Assembly: GCF_900176345.1 (NCBI RefSeq)
Contig: NZ_FWXU01000023.1
Coordinates: 1 to 64,000 of the forward strand
Source: Rhizobium sp. RU36D
GTDB taxonomy: Bacteria > Pseudomonadota > Alphaproteobacteria > Rhizobiales > Rhizobiaceae
Length of the DNA: 64,000 nt
Direction: 5' to 3'
In this document: piece by piece, positions 7,968 through 16,315 of the stretch
How the letters are laid out: the number at the start of each line of letters is the position of its first letter
How positions within the stretch are numbered: the stretch's first letter is position 1
Translations under genes and position numbers: made by a program
Notes under the pieces: generated by a model
The model's database searches: none
What the model saw: the letters and a program-made list of their open reading frames with translations, nothing else
Told to the model about the DNA's origin: nothing

Positions 7968-9422
7968 TCACCCCATGTCGCCGATGCAGAGATATTTCAG
8001 CTCCAGGAACTCGTCGATGCTGTGATGGGAGCCCTCGCGGCCGATGCCGGACTGCTTGATGCCGCCGAACGGTGCGCCCTCGAACGAGGTGATGCCTGTG
8101 TTGATGCCCATCTGCCCCACTTCCAGCGCCTCGGCCACGCGCCAGGCCCGGGCCAGATCGCGGGTGAAGAAATAGGCCGACAGGCCGAATTCGGTGTCAT
8201 TGGCCATGGCGATCGCCTCCTTCTCATCGCGGAAGCGGATGATCGGCGCGACCGGGCCGAAGGTTTCCTCATGGGCAATCTTCATAGACTGGTTGGCATC
8301 GGCAATCACGGTTGGCTCGTAGAAGGTTCCGCCCAGCGCATGGCGCTTGCCGCCTGTCACGATCCGGGCACCCTTGGAAAGCGCGTCCTGCACGTGATCC
8401 TCGACCTTGCGAACAGCCGCCTCGTCGATCAGCGGGCCCTGGACCACGCCCTCTTCGACACCATTGCCCACCTTCTGCGCGGCAACCACCTCGGCAAAGC
8501 GCGCAACAAAGGCATCGTAGATGCCATCCTGCACATAGATGCGGTTGGCGCAGACGCAGGTCTGGCCCATGTTGCGAAACTTGGATGCGATCGCGCCCTG
8601 CACGGCCGTCTCAAGCGTGGCGTCATCGAACACGATCAAGGGTGCATTGCCCCCCAGCTCCAGCGCCACCTTCTTGATGGTTTTGGCGGCCTTGGCCATC
8701 AATTCGCGACCGACCTCGGTGGAGCCGGTGAAGGTGATCTTGCGAACCAGGGGATTGGTGACCAGCTCATCGCCGACGACGCCGGCGCTGCCGGTGACGA
8801 CGTTGAACACACCCTTCGGCACGCCGGCGCGATCGGCCAGTTCGGCCAGCGCCAGTGCGGAAAACGGCGTGGCACTCGCCGGCTTCAGCACCATGGTGCA
8901 ACCGGCGGCGATCGCAGGTCCGGCCTTGCGCGGGGTCATCGCCATGGGGAAATTCCAGGGCGTGATGGCGGAGCAGACACCGATCGGCTGGCGCAGCACC
9001 AGCATGCGCTTGTCGCGGCTTGGCGCGGGAATGGTCTCGCCGGAAACCCGCTTGGCATCCTCGGCAAACCACTCGAAGAAGGCAGCCCCGTAGAGGATCT
9101 CGCCGCGCGCCTCGGCCAGCGGCTTGCCCTGCTCGGCCGTCAGCAGCCGCGCGAGGTCGTCGACATTCTCGACGATCAGTTCGAACCACTTGCGCATGAT
9201 GGCCGATCGCTCCCGCGCCGGCCGCGCCGACCAGTCGGGAAATGCCGCATGGGCCGCCTCGATGGCAGCCCGCGTCTCGGCAACCGTTGCCTTGGGTACC
9301 CGGCCGATCACCTCCAGGGTGGCGGGATTGGTGACTTCGATGGCCTCGGCACCTGCGGGATGCCAGCTCCCGTTCACGTAGCAGGCTTCTCTCAGGAGGC
9401 GGGGGTCGCTGACAATGTGCAT
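7968..9422 (-). CDS. gabD: NAD(P)-dependent succinate-semialdehyde-type aldehyde dehydrogenase
   Basis: 484 residues, the usual length of GabD. Visible landmarks are TPWNFPMAM, the cofactor-binding FTGSTEVGREL, the catalytic Glu in LELGGNAPLIV and the catalytic Cys in MGQTCVCANR (about residue 288); this last stretch is characteristic of succinate-semialdehyde dehydrogenases. The enzyme oxidises a short aldehyde acid to a dicarboxylate. First gene of a two-gene operon with the IclR regulator, divergent from the sugar-type ABC operon across a 275-base region holding two operator copies. In this pathway the true substrate could be a different semialdehyde, for example the product of the class III aminotransferase at 13965. 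Confidence 0.88.
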   Translation of the reverse strand: MHIVSDPRLLREACYVNGSWHPAGAEAIEVTNPATLEVIGRVPKATVAETRAAIEAAHAAFPDWSARPARERSAIMRKWFELIVENVDDLARLLTAEQGKPLAEARGEILYGAAFFEWFAEDAKRVSGETIPAPSRDKRMLVLRQPIGVCSAITPWNFPMAMTPRKAGPAIAAGCTMVLKPASATPFSALALAELADRAGVPKGVFNVVTGSAGVVGDELVTNPLVRKITFTGSTEVGRELMAKAAKTIKKVALELGGNAPLIVFDDATLETAVQGAIASKFRNMGQTCVCANRIYVQDGIYDAFVARFAEVVAAQKVGNGVEEGVVQGPLIDEAAVRKVEDHVQDALSKGARIVTGGKRHALGGTFYEPTVIADANQSMKIAHEETFGPVAPIIRFRDEKEAIAMANDTEFGLSAYFFTRDLARAWRVAEALEVGQMGINTGITSFEGAPFGGIKQSGIGREGSHHSIDEFLELKYLCIGDMG

Positions 9423-9452
9423 GGGGTTTCCTCAGTCATGGCTTTTACGGGA

Positions 9453-9481
9453 GGGATACATGATCCGCGGAAACTTGTCAC
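9453..9481 (-). promoter_or_regulatory. Predicted promoter of the gabD-iclR operon
   Basis: On the minus strand GTGACA (9481-9476), a 17-base spacer and TATCCC (9458-9453). The operator copy at 9487-9504 ends just upstream of the -35 hexamer, a position from which an IclR protein could activate. Confidence 0.4.
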
Positions 9482-9486
9482 CATAA

Positions 9487-9504
9487 TCGAACAAATGTGC
9501 GCAT
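9487..9504. promoter_or_regulatory. Operator copy C of the region-1 palindrome
   Basis: TCGAACAAATGTGCGCAT. It differs from copy D (9637-9654) at only three of 18 positions although the bases around the two sites are unrelated. It is centred about 50 bases above the predicted start of gabD transcription. Confidence 0.68.
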
Positions 9505-9605
9505 AAAAATCTGATCCGGATTTTTAGCTGCAGCGCACCATCGGAAATTATCGATTTCATATCAGATATTTGCCGGAATTCATCCCGTCGCCTCGCCAAA
9601 CCCGC

Positions 9606-9635
9606 TTGTCACATTCGCAATTTCCTGCTCATATT
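9606..9635 (+). promoter_or_regulatory. Predicted promoter of the sugar-type ABC operon
   Basis: TTGTCA at 9606-9611, an 18-base spacer and CATATT at 9630-9635. Operator copy D (9637-9654) would overlap the transcription start, which fits repression. Hexamer matches are moderate. Confidence 0.4.
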
Positions 9636-9636
9636 T

Positions 9637-9654
9637 TCGAACAGTTGTACGCAT
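9637..9654. promoter_or_regulatory. Operator copy D of the region-1 palindrome
   Basis: TCGAACAGTTGTACGCAT, the best-matching partner of copy C. It lies 43 bases upstream of the binding-protein start codon. A further half-site-like sequence (TGCGAA) follows directly at 9655. Confidence 0.68.
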
Positions 9655-9697
9655 TGCGAATACTTTGGATGGCCGAAAAGGCAGGGGAGCGATTGAA

Positions 9698-11053
9698 ATG
9701 TCCAAATTTGCATCCGACACATTCAACATGAGCCAGATGGCGGTGACGCGCCGCCGTGTGCTGCAAGGTGCGGCCGGGGCCGCCTTTGTGGCGGCTGTGC
9801 CGGGCCTCGCCCGCGCACAGGGTAGCGAGGTGACACTGCGCTGGTGGTCGCCACAGGCCTCTCCGGCCCAGCTCGCCATGTACAAGGCCCAGATTGCCGC
9901 CTTCGAAGCGGCCAATCCCGGCGTCAAGGTGCTGTTCGAGCCGACATCCGACGAGGGCTATCCGGCACAGTTCGCCGCCGCCTTTGCCGCCAAGCAGGTG
10001 CCGAACATCGTCACCCACCTTCCGTCCTTCGCGGCGCAGAACTACTACAGCCAGGGCCTCGTCGAGCCCATGGACGACGTGATCAAGGCGATCGGCGAAC
10101 AGAACTATTTCCCCGGCGCCAATGACGTGTTCAAGACCGCCGACGGTCACTATTGCGGCACGCCGATCGGCAACACCGCTGCCGACATGATGTGGCTGCG
10201 CAAGGACCTGATGGAAAAGGCCGGCATTGCCGCAGCGCCCAAGACCTGGGACGAGCTGCGCGCCGCGGCCCAGAAGATGCAGGGCGGCGGCATCTATGGC
10301 GCACCGCTGCCATATGGCCTGAACTCCATGACCTCGTTGATCTTTATCGGCTTCATCCACCGCGCCGGCGGCCAGATCCTCTCCAAGGATCTTGAAGTGG
10401 CCCTTGACACGGACGCCACCTACAACGCGCTGGAATTCTACAAGTCGATGCGCGAATTCTGCCCACCGGGCGCCACCAACTACAGCTGGGGTGAAAGCCT
10501 GACCGCCTTCGTATCGGGCGCCACGGCAACCGGCATCTATGCCGGCCGAGTATTGGCAAACGTCAATGCGCAGAACCCGACGATCGCCGATCATGTCACC
10601 TGCGCGGTCTATCCGACGATCTCTGCCGATGTCGCGCCCTGGACCTTCAACGACTTCCCGTCGGTGTTCATCCCCAAGGATGCCGCCAACATGGATGTCA
10701 CCAAGAAGTTCGCGGCCTATCTGTTCGATCCGGCAGGCTATATCCCGCAGCTGCATGCCGCGCCCGGCCACGTCCTGCCGGTCTTGAAGACCATCGCGGA
10801 AAGCTCTGCCTATCTCGACAACCCGATCATCAAGAAATACCCCGCAGAGGTATCGCTGATGGCATCGGCTGCCGCGGCCGGCAAGAATCTCGGCTTCGAA
10901 AACGATGGCTGGAAGGCAAACGTCAAGGCCAACCAGATCATCGCCTCCAACGCGATCGCCGAACTGGTGCAGCGCGTCGTTCTGAACGGCGAAGACGCCA
11001 AGACGACGGTTGGCGCGATCTCGACCAAGATCGCCGACATCATGAAGGGCTGA
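9698..11053 (+). CDS. Carbohydrate-type ABC transporter substrate-binding protein
   Basis: 451 residues, family 1 extracellular solute-binding protein (SBP_bac_1). The N-terminus carries a twin-arginine signal (VTRRRVLQGAAGAAFVAA, then an ARAQ cleavage site at about residue 39), so export of the folded protein by Tat is likely. The mature part starts with EVTLRWWSPQASPAQLAMYK, normal for sugar-binding members. I chose the ATG at 9698 because AGGGGAGC stands before it; the frame is open to 9665. First gene of a long forward operon reaching 19261, with operator copy D in front. The context of amino-group enzymes suggests an aminated or N-linked sugar-like ligand, but that is inference. Confidence 0.92.
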   Translation: MSKFASDTFNMSQMAVTRRRVLQGAAGAAFVAAVPGLARAQGSEVTLRWWSPQASPAQLAMYKAQIAAFEAANPGVKVLFEPTSDEGYPAQFAAAFAAKQVPNIVTHLPSFAAQNYYSQGLVEPMDDVIKAIGEQNYFPGANDVFKTADGHYCGTPIGNTAADMMWLRKDLMEKAGIAAAPKTWDELRAAAQKMQGGGIYGAPLPYGLNSMTSLIFIGFIHRAGGQILSKDLEVALDTDATYNALEFYKSMREFCPPGATNYSWGESLTAFVSGATATGIYAGRVLANVNAQNPTIADHVTCAVYPTISADVAPWTFNDFPSVFIPKDAANMDVTKKFAAYLFDPAGYIPQLHAAPGHVLPVLKTIAESSAYLDNPIIKKYPAEVSLMASAAAAGKNLGFENDGWKANVKANQIIASNAIAELVQRVVLNGEDAKTTVGAISTKIADIMKG

Positions 11054-11074
11054 GCGACAGCCGGATCCTTTTGG

Positions 11075-11100
11075 GGACGGGGATTGCACAATCCCCGTCC
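11075..11100 (+). other. Intercistronic hairpin after the binding-protein gene
   Basis: GGACGGGGATT at 11075-11085 pairs perfectly with AATCCCCGTCC at 11090-11100, loop GCAC, 11 bp. It sits between the binding-protein stop (11053) and the permease start (11128). No T-run follows. It probably protects the upstream message from 3' exonucleases, giving more binding protein than permease. Confidence 0.7.
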
Positions 11101-11127
11101 ATCCTGCTCTCACGCACAGAACTGGCC

Positions 11128-12021
11128 ATGTACAACAGAAGAGAAATGACGCTCGAGCGGCGCTATGGGCTGCTCGGCATGTTGCTGATTGCGCCGACGG
11201 TGCTGATCCTGTCCGCCGTCATCGTCTATCCGCTACTTTCGGCAATCTATCTGTCGCTGTTTTCCATCTACACCCCGACGCTGAGCGGCCATTGGGTGGG
11301 GCTGGACAATTATGCGGCAATCCTCGGCTCGAAATACTTCTGGTTTTCGCTCTGGACCACCGTCATCTGGACTGTGGGAACGCTGACCCTGCAGATCTTC
11401 TTCGGCGTCGGAATGGCGCTGCTTTTAAACCAGAACCTGGTGTTCCGCTCGCTGGCCCGCAGTTTGGTTCTCTTCCCCTATTTCATCTCGACCGTGGTGG
11501 CGGTGCTCGTCTGGCGCTGGCTGTTCAACGACCTCTACGGCATCCTGAACCACCTGCTGATGCGCATCGGCTTCATCGACATGCCGGTCGACTGGCTGGG
11601 GCAGATGCCCAACACCATGCTCAGCGTCATCGTCGTCGGCGCCTGGAAGTTCTTTCCTTTCGTCGTCATCGCCGTGCTCGCCCGGCTGCAGACCATTCCC
11701 GAACATCTCTACGAAGCCGCCCGGATCGATGGCGCAGGCAGCATTGCCCGGTTCTTCGATGTCACGCTGCCGCAGCTGCGCGAGGTGCTGTCCATCGTCA
11801 TCCTGCTCAGGATCATCTGGGATTTCAAGGAATTCGACCTGATCTACCTGCTGACGGGTGGCGGCCCAGTCGATAGCACCCGCACGCTGCCGCTGATCGT
11901 CTACCAGCAGGCCTTCGGGCTCAACCAGATGGGCATGGCCGCGACCTATGCGGTGGCGATGATGCTGGTGATGCTCGCATTCATGCTTGTCTATCTCTAC
12001 CAGAACAGGAGGAACGCGTGA
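11128..12021 (+). CDS. ABC transporter permease (MalF/UgpA type)
   Basis: 297-residue inner-membrane permease of the carbohydrate ABC family with about six hydrophobic segments; the first (LLIAPTVLILSAVIVYPLLS) begins near residue 20. The EAA motif reads YEAARIDGAGSIARFFDVTLP. The start at 11128 has no good ribosome-binding site; an in-frame ATG at 11146 (MTLERRYG) is an equally plausible start. The stop codon shares a base with the next gene. Confidence 0.9.
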   Translation: MYNRREMTLERRYGLLGMLLIAPTVLILSAVIVYPLLSAIYLSLFSIYTPTLSGHWVGLDNYAAILGSKYFWFSLWTTVIWTVGTLTLQIFFGVGMALLLNQNLVFRSLARSLVLFPYFISTVVAVLVWRWLFNDLYGILNHLLMRIGFIDMPVDWLGQMPNTMLSVIVVGAWKFFPFVVIAVLARLQTIPEHLYEAARIDGAGSIARFFDVTLPQLREVLSIVILLRIIWDFKEFDLIYLLTGGGPVDSTRTLPLIVYQQAFGLNQMGMAATYAVAMMLVMLAFMLVYLYQNRRNA

Positions 12022-12842
12022 TGGTTCGCCGTATCCTCGTCAATCTCTTCACCTGGACACTGGTTGCGATCATCGCCTTCCCGCTGATCTGGATGGTGCT
12101 GACCTCGCTGAAGCCGCAGAGCGAACTGTTCCGCATTCCGCCCAGCATCCTGCCGACCGAAATCACCTTCGAGCATTATCGCATCCTGCTGCAGGATACC
12201 CCGTTCCTGCGCTATTTCGCCAATTCGATGCTGCTCGCGACGATGACCACGATCCTTGTCGTCGTAGTCGGTGCTCTCGGCGCCTATAGCCTCGTGCGGT
12301 TTCGCTATCGCGGCCGGGAGACGCTGGCAGGCCTGGTGCTGTTCACCTATCTGCTGCCATCGGTCGTTCTCATCATTCCGCTCTACCTGATGATGGTGAA
12401 GATCGGCCTCTCCAACACCCTGGCGAGCCTGGTCATTGCCTACACGACCTTTTCGCTGCCCTATGCCTTGTGGCTGCTGCGCTCCTTCATGGCCGGCATT
12501 CCCGAGGATCTGGAATCGGCGGCGCTGGTCGATGGCGCATCGCGCATCGGCGCCTTCATCGATGTCATCCTGCCCCAGGCGTTGCCCGGCATCATCTCGA
12601 CGGCGCTGTTCACCTTCATCCTGGCCTGGAACGAATATCTCTATGCCCTGGTGCTGGTGAATTCCGACCAGTCGAGGCCGCTGACCACGGGCGTGATGAA
12701 CATGCTGATCACGGCCTTCAACATCGACTGGTCGCTGCTGATGGCCGCCTCCGTCATGATGAGCGTCCCGCTCATCATCATCTTCGCATTCCTGCAGAGC
12801 TACCTCACCCGCGGCTTCGGCGCCGGCGGCGTGAAGGGCTGA
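12021..12842 (+). CDS. ABC transporter permease (MalG/UgpE type)
   Basis: 273-residue partner permease. It shows the MalG-type N-terminus with a first membrane segment at residues 7-30 (LFTWTLVAIIAFPLIWMVLT), the typical LKPQSELF, and an EAA motif in LESAALVDGASRIGAF followed by ILPQALPGI. AGGAGG at 12007-12012 lies 8 bases before the ATG at 12021; a GTG three bases earlier is the alternative. The ATG overlaps the upstream stop by one base, so the two permeases are translationally coupled. Confidence 0.92.
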   Translation: MVRRILVNLFTWTLVAIIAFPLIWMVLTSLKPQSELFRIPPSILPTEITFEHYRILLQDTPFLRYFANSMLLATMTTILVVVVGALGAYSLVRFRYRGRETLAGLVLFTYLLPSVVLIIPLYLMMVKIGLSNTLASLVIAYTTFSLPYALWLLRSFMAGIPEDLESAALVDGASRIGAFIDVILPQALPGIISTALFTFILAWNEYLYALVLVNSDQSRPLTTGVMNMLITAFNIDWSLLMAASVMMSVPLIIIFAFLQSYLTRGFGAGGVKG

Positions 12843-12857
12843 CGAGGAGAATACCGC

Positions 12858-13943
12858 TTGGTTACCGTTATCTTCGACAAGGTCGAAAAATCCTTTGGTC
12901 ACGTCAAGGCCATTCCCGAACTGGATCTCCGGATCGAATCCGGCGAGTTCGTCTCGCTGCTCGGCCCATCCGGCTGCGGCAAGACCACCACGCTGCGCAT
13001 GCTGGCCGGTCTTGAACAGCCCACCGGCGGCCGCATCCTGATCGGCGACCGGCCGGTCAACAATGTGGCACCGGGTGAACGCGACATCGCCATGGTGTTC
13101 CAGTCCTACGCGCTCTACCCCCATATGAGCGTCGCGGAAAACATCGGCTATCCGCTGAAGAAGCGCGGCGTGCCGAAATCAGAGCATCCCGCGCGGATCA
13201 AGGCCGTGGCGGACCTGCTGCACTTGGGCCCGCTTTTGGACCGGAAGCCGAAACAGCTCTCCGGCGGCCAGCAGCAGCGCGTTGCGCTGGGCCGGGCGCT
13301 GGTGCGCGAACCGAAGGTGTTCCTGCTGGACGAGCCCTTGTCCAACCTGGACGCCAAGCTGCGCGCCCATATGCGTTCGGAGCTGATCGAGCTGCATCGC
13401 CGGCTGGGCAAGACCATGGTCTATGTCACGCACGACCAGCTCGAAGCCATGACCATGTCCACCCGCATCGCCGTGATGCAGGGCGGCGTGTTGCAGCAAT
13501 TCGGCACCCCGGCCGAAATCTATGGCCGCCCCGCCAATACCTTCGTTGCCTCCTTCATCGGCACGCCCGCCATGTCCCTGGTCGAGGCCGTCCTGGAGGC
13601 GGGCGAAGCCGAGCACAGGCTGCGGATCGCCTCGCAGGTCTTCGCCTTGCCGGCCCACCTGCTGGCCGCACCGCCGAAGACACCCTCCGCGGCGCTGACG
13701 CTCGGCATCCGGCCGGAACATGTCACGCTCGGCAGCGGTCATGGCTCCGCCGTGGTCAGGCTCGTCGAGCCGACGGGCCACGAGGCGATCGTCACCCTCG
13801 ACCTCGGCGGTCCCCTCGTGACGGCCCGCGCGCCGGGCGATTGCGCGTTGCGGGCCGGCGAAACCGTGCCTTTCGATCTCAAGATCGACCGGCTGCATCT
13901 GTTCGACCGCGCCAGTGGCCGGCGTCTCAATTCCGATCTCTGA
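12858..13943 (+). CDS. Carbohydrate ABC transporter ATP-binding protein (UgpC/MsmK type)
   Basis: 361 residues. ATPase motifs: Walker A GPSGCGKTT near residue 37, signature LSGGQQQR, Walker B VFLLDEPLSNLDAKLR, and H-loop YVTHDQLEAMT. The C-terminal hundred residues form the TOBE/MalK-type regulatory domain (LGIRPEHVTLG). The start is a TTG at 12858 with GAGGAGA about 8 bases upstream; no ATG or GTG fits. It completes the importer begun at 9698. UgpC-type ATPases sometimes serve more than one transporter. Confidence 0.92.
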   Translation: MVTVIFDKVEKSFGHVKAIPELDLRIESGEFVSLLGPSGCGKTTTLRMLAGLEQPTGGRILIGDRPVNNVAPGERDIAMVFQSYALYPHMSVAENIGYPLKKRGVPKSEHPARIKAVADLLHLGPLLDRKPKQLSGGQQQRVALGRALVREPKVFLLDEPLSNLDAKLRAHMRSELIELHRRLGKTMVYVTHDQLEAMTMSTRIAVMQGGVLQQFGTPAEIYGRPANTFVASFIGTPAMSLVEAVLEAGEAEHRLRIASQVFALPAHLLAAPPKTPSAALTLGIRPEHVTLGSGHGSAVVRLVEPTGHEAIVTLDLGGPLVTARAPGDCALRAGETVPFDLKIDRLHLFDRASGRRLNSDL

Positions 13944-13964
13944 TCTCATCCCAGGACTGTTGCC

Positions 13965-15368
13965 ATGACCATGTTGCGAAACACGCCCAATCTCGAGGAA
14001 CTGGACAGGAAATACCTGTTTCATCCGTTTACCGCGCTTGCCGATCATGCCGTCAACGGCCCGACCGTGATCGTTCGGGGCGAAGGCGTTCACCTCGAGG
14101 ACAATCACGGCCGCCGCTATATCGACGGCATGGCCGGCCTCTGGTGCGTCAATGTCGGCTATGGCCGGCAGGAAATTGCCGATGTCCTGCGCCAGCAGGC
14201 GATGACGCTGCCCTATTTCCATTCCTTCTCCTCCTGGGGCACCGATACGCCGGTTCTTCTGGCGGAGCGCGTCATCAACCTGGCGCCGGAAGGCATGTCC
14301 AAGGTGTTCTTCGGCCAGTCGGGCTCGGATGCCAATGATACCCAGGTCAAGCTGGTCTGGTATTACTGGAATGTGCGCGGCAAGCCGCAGAAGAAGAAGA
14401 TCATCGCGCGCAATCGTGGCTATCACGGCGTGACGATCGTTTCGGGCAGCCTGACCGGCATGCCCTCGCTGCATTCCGGCTTCGATCTGCCGCTGCCCTT
14501 CGTGCGCCACACCACCGCCCCCTATCGCCTGTGGGAAGCTGCCGAGGGCATGAGCGATGCGGACTTCGTCGCAAAGCTCGCCGATGACCTGGAACAGCTG
14601 ATCCTCGCGGAAGGTGCGGATACGATCGGCGCCATGATCATGGAGCCTGTGATGGGCGCCGGCGGCGTGATCGTTCCGCCAGCCGGATATTACGACGCGA
14701 TCCAGGCGGTTCTGACCAAGCACGACATCCTGCTGATCGCCGACGAGGTGATCTCGGGCTTCGGTCGCCTCGGTGAGTGGTTCGGTTCGACTGTCATGGG
14801 CATGAAGCCGGACCTGATCACCGTCGCCAAGGGCATCACGTCAGCCTATGTGCCGCTGTCCGGCTGCATCGTCTCGGAAAAAGTGTGGCAAACGGTTCTG
14901 GAAGGCCAGTCGAAGTTCGGCGCCTTCGGCCATGGCTATACCTATACCGCTCATCCGTTGTCGGCGGCGGCGGCACTCGCCAATCTCGACATCATCGAAA
15001 ACGACGGCCTGGTGGACCGGGCAGCGGTGATGGGTGCGCATCTGCATGCCCGTCTGCGGGCAGCCTTCGGAGATCACCCGCTGGTCGGCGACATCCGCGG
15101 CCAGAGCCTGGTCGGCGCGGTGGAATTCGTCGCTGCGAAGCAGCCGGCGACCAAGTTCGATCCGTCGCTGAAGATCGCCGCTCGCGTCGTCAAGCATGCC
15201 CGCGACCGTGGCGTGATCACCCGCGCCCTGCCGCATGCCGACACCATTTCGTTCTCGCCGCCCTTCGTGATCAGCGAGGCCGAGATCGACGAAATGATCG
15301 GCAAAACCCGTGAAGCCGTCGACGCGACCATGGACGAGCTCGTCCGCGAAAAAATCTGGTCGAACTGA
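13965..15368 (+). CDS. Class III (omega) aminotransferase
   Basis: 467-residue PLP enzyme. Landmarks are LFHPFTALADH near the N-terminus, FGQSGSDANDTQVKL (phosphate and cofactor binding), YHGVTIVSGS, the cofactor-binding Asp in LIADEVISGFGRLG, and the Schiff-base Lys in TVAKGITSAYVPLSG (about residue 288). Sequence style matches putrescine/GABA/beta-alanine:pyruvate aminotransferases, which convert a terminal amine to an aldehyde with pyruvate or 2-oxoglutarate as acceptor. It begins 21 bases after the ATPase gene with AGGA in front. The aldehyde product would be a fitting substrate for the GabD-type dehydrogenase of this regulon. Confidence 0.9.
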   Translation: MTMLRNTPNLEELDRKYLFHPFTALADHAVNGPTVIVRGEGVHLEDNHGRRYIDGMAGLWCVNVGYGRQEIADVLRQQAMTLPYFHSFSSWGTDTPVLLAERVINLAPEGMSKVFFGQSGSDANDTQVKLVWYYWNVRGKPQKKKIIARNRGYHGVTIVSGSLTGMPSLHSGFDLPLPFVRHTTAPYRLWEAAEGMSDADFVAKLADDLEQLILAEGADTIGAMIMEPVMGAGGVIVPPAGYYDAIQAVLTKHDILLIADEVISGFGRLGEWFGSTVMGMKPDLITVAKGITSAYVPLSGCIVSEKVWQTVLEGQSKFGAFGHGYTYTAHPLSAAAALANLDIIENDGLVDRAAVMGAHLHARLRAAFGDHPLVGDIRGQSLVGAVEFVAAKQPATKFDPSLKIAARVVKHARDRGVITRALPHADTISFSPPFVISEAEIDEMIGKTREAVDATMDELVREKIWSN

Positions 15369-15383
15369 ACAAGGAGCTCAAAG

Positions 15384-16289
15384 ATGGACAGAAACAGCGT
15401 CGACTGGGCAGGCCCGATGCCTGCGGTGACTACGCCCTTCAAGGCGGATGGCACGATTGACGAAAAGGCCTTCGGCGACAATGTCGACCGGCTGATCAAG
15501 GATGGCGCGACCGGCATCGTCGCCGGCGGCTGCACCGGAGAATTCTGGGCGCTGTCGAATGCCGAGCGCAAGCGTCTCTACACGATTGCCGCCGAAGCCA
15601 TGAAAGGCAAAGGCACGCTGATCGTCGGGACTGGGGCGGTGACGGTTGATGAAACCGTCGACTTGACCAACGCCGCCGAACAGGCCGGCGCCGATGGCGT
15701 TCTCATCCTGCCGCCCTATTTCGTCAAGCTGTCGGACGACGAGATCTTCGCCCATTTCCGCGATGTCGATGCCCGGATCGGACTGCCGGTCTCGGTCTAC
15801 AATATCCCCGGCAATGCGGTGAACGCGCTGGTTCCGAGCCTTGTCGCGCGGCTCGCCACCCTCGACAAGGTGGTGGCGGTCAAGGAAAGCTCCGGCGACT
15901 GGAACAACTACTACGCCACCTATCTCGCCGTTCACGACAAGCTCCGGGTGTTCTGCGGCCCCTCCTCGGTCTTCGGGGTTCCCGCGGTCGATCTCGGCGC
16001 TGACGGCACCGTCGACTGCTTTCCGAACATGTGGCCGGGCGGTGGCATCGATCTCTATTTCGCGCCGAAGCGCGGCGACCGCGCCAAGGCAGCAGAGTTG
16101 CAGGCGCTTGGCCGCAAGCTCACCGATCTCTGCACCACGGGCGGCCGAACGCTTTATCCGGCGACGAAGGCGGCCATGGACATGATGGGCCTTGCCGGCG
16201 GCGGCACGCCGCGCCGTCCGCTTCGCGCGCTGGAAGGCGGACCGCTCAAGGGCCTGGAAAAGGGCCTCCGCGACCTCGGACTACTTTGA
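15384..16289 (+). CDS. DapA-family aldolase/lyase
   Basis: 301-residue (beta/alpha)8 barrel enzyme of the dihydrodipicolinate synthase/N-acetylneuraminate lyase family. It shows AVTTPFKADGTID at the start, GGCTGEFWALS (carboxylate binding), the catalytic Tyr in VYNIPGNAV, and the Schiff-base Lys in AVKESSGDW (about residue 171). Family members cleave or form 4-hydroxy-2-oxo acids or act as dehydratases/deaminases such as pyrroline-hydroxycarboxylate deaminase. AAGGAG stands 7-8 bases before the ATG. Its place in a catabolic operon makes a biosynthetic DapA role unlikely; cleavage or deamination of the pathway intermediate is inferred. Confidence 0.88.
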   Translation: MDRNSVDWAGPMPAVTTPFKADGTIDEKAFGDNVDRLIKDGATGIVAGGCTGEFWALSNAERKRLYTIAAEAMKGKGTLIVGTGAVTVDETVDLTNAAEQAGADGVLILPPYFVKLSDDEIFAHFRDVDARIGLPVSVYNIPGNAVNALVPSLVARLATLDKVVAVKESSGDWNNYYATYLAVHDKLRVFCGPSSVFGVPAVDLGADGTVDCFPNMWPGGGIDLYFAPKRGDRAKAAELQALGRKLTDLCTTGGRTLYPATKAAMDMMGLAGGGTPRRPLRALEGGPLKGLEKGLRDLGLL

Positions 16290-16315
16290 AACCAATCACA
16301 AAAAGGGAGCCAGAC

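Noticed and set aside
9660-9690. TTGCGA at 9654-9659 as the -35 of the sugar-type ABC operon
   Set aside because: No acceptable -10 lies 16-18 bases downstream, and this would put the promoter too close to the start codon; the pair at 9606-9635 is better.
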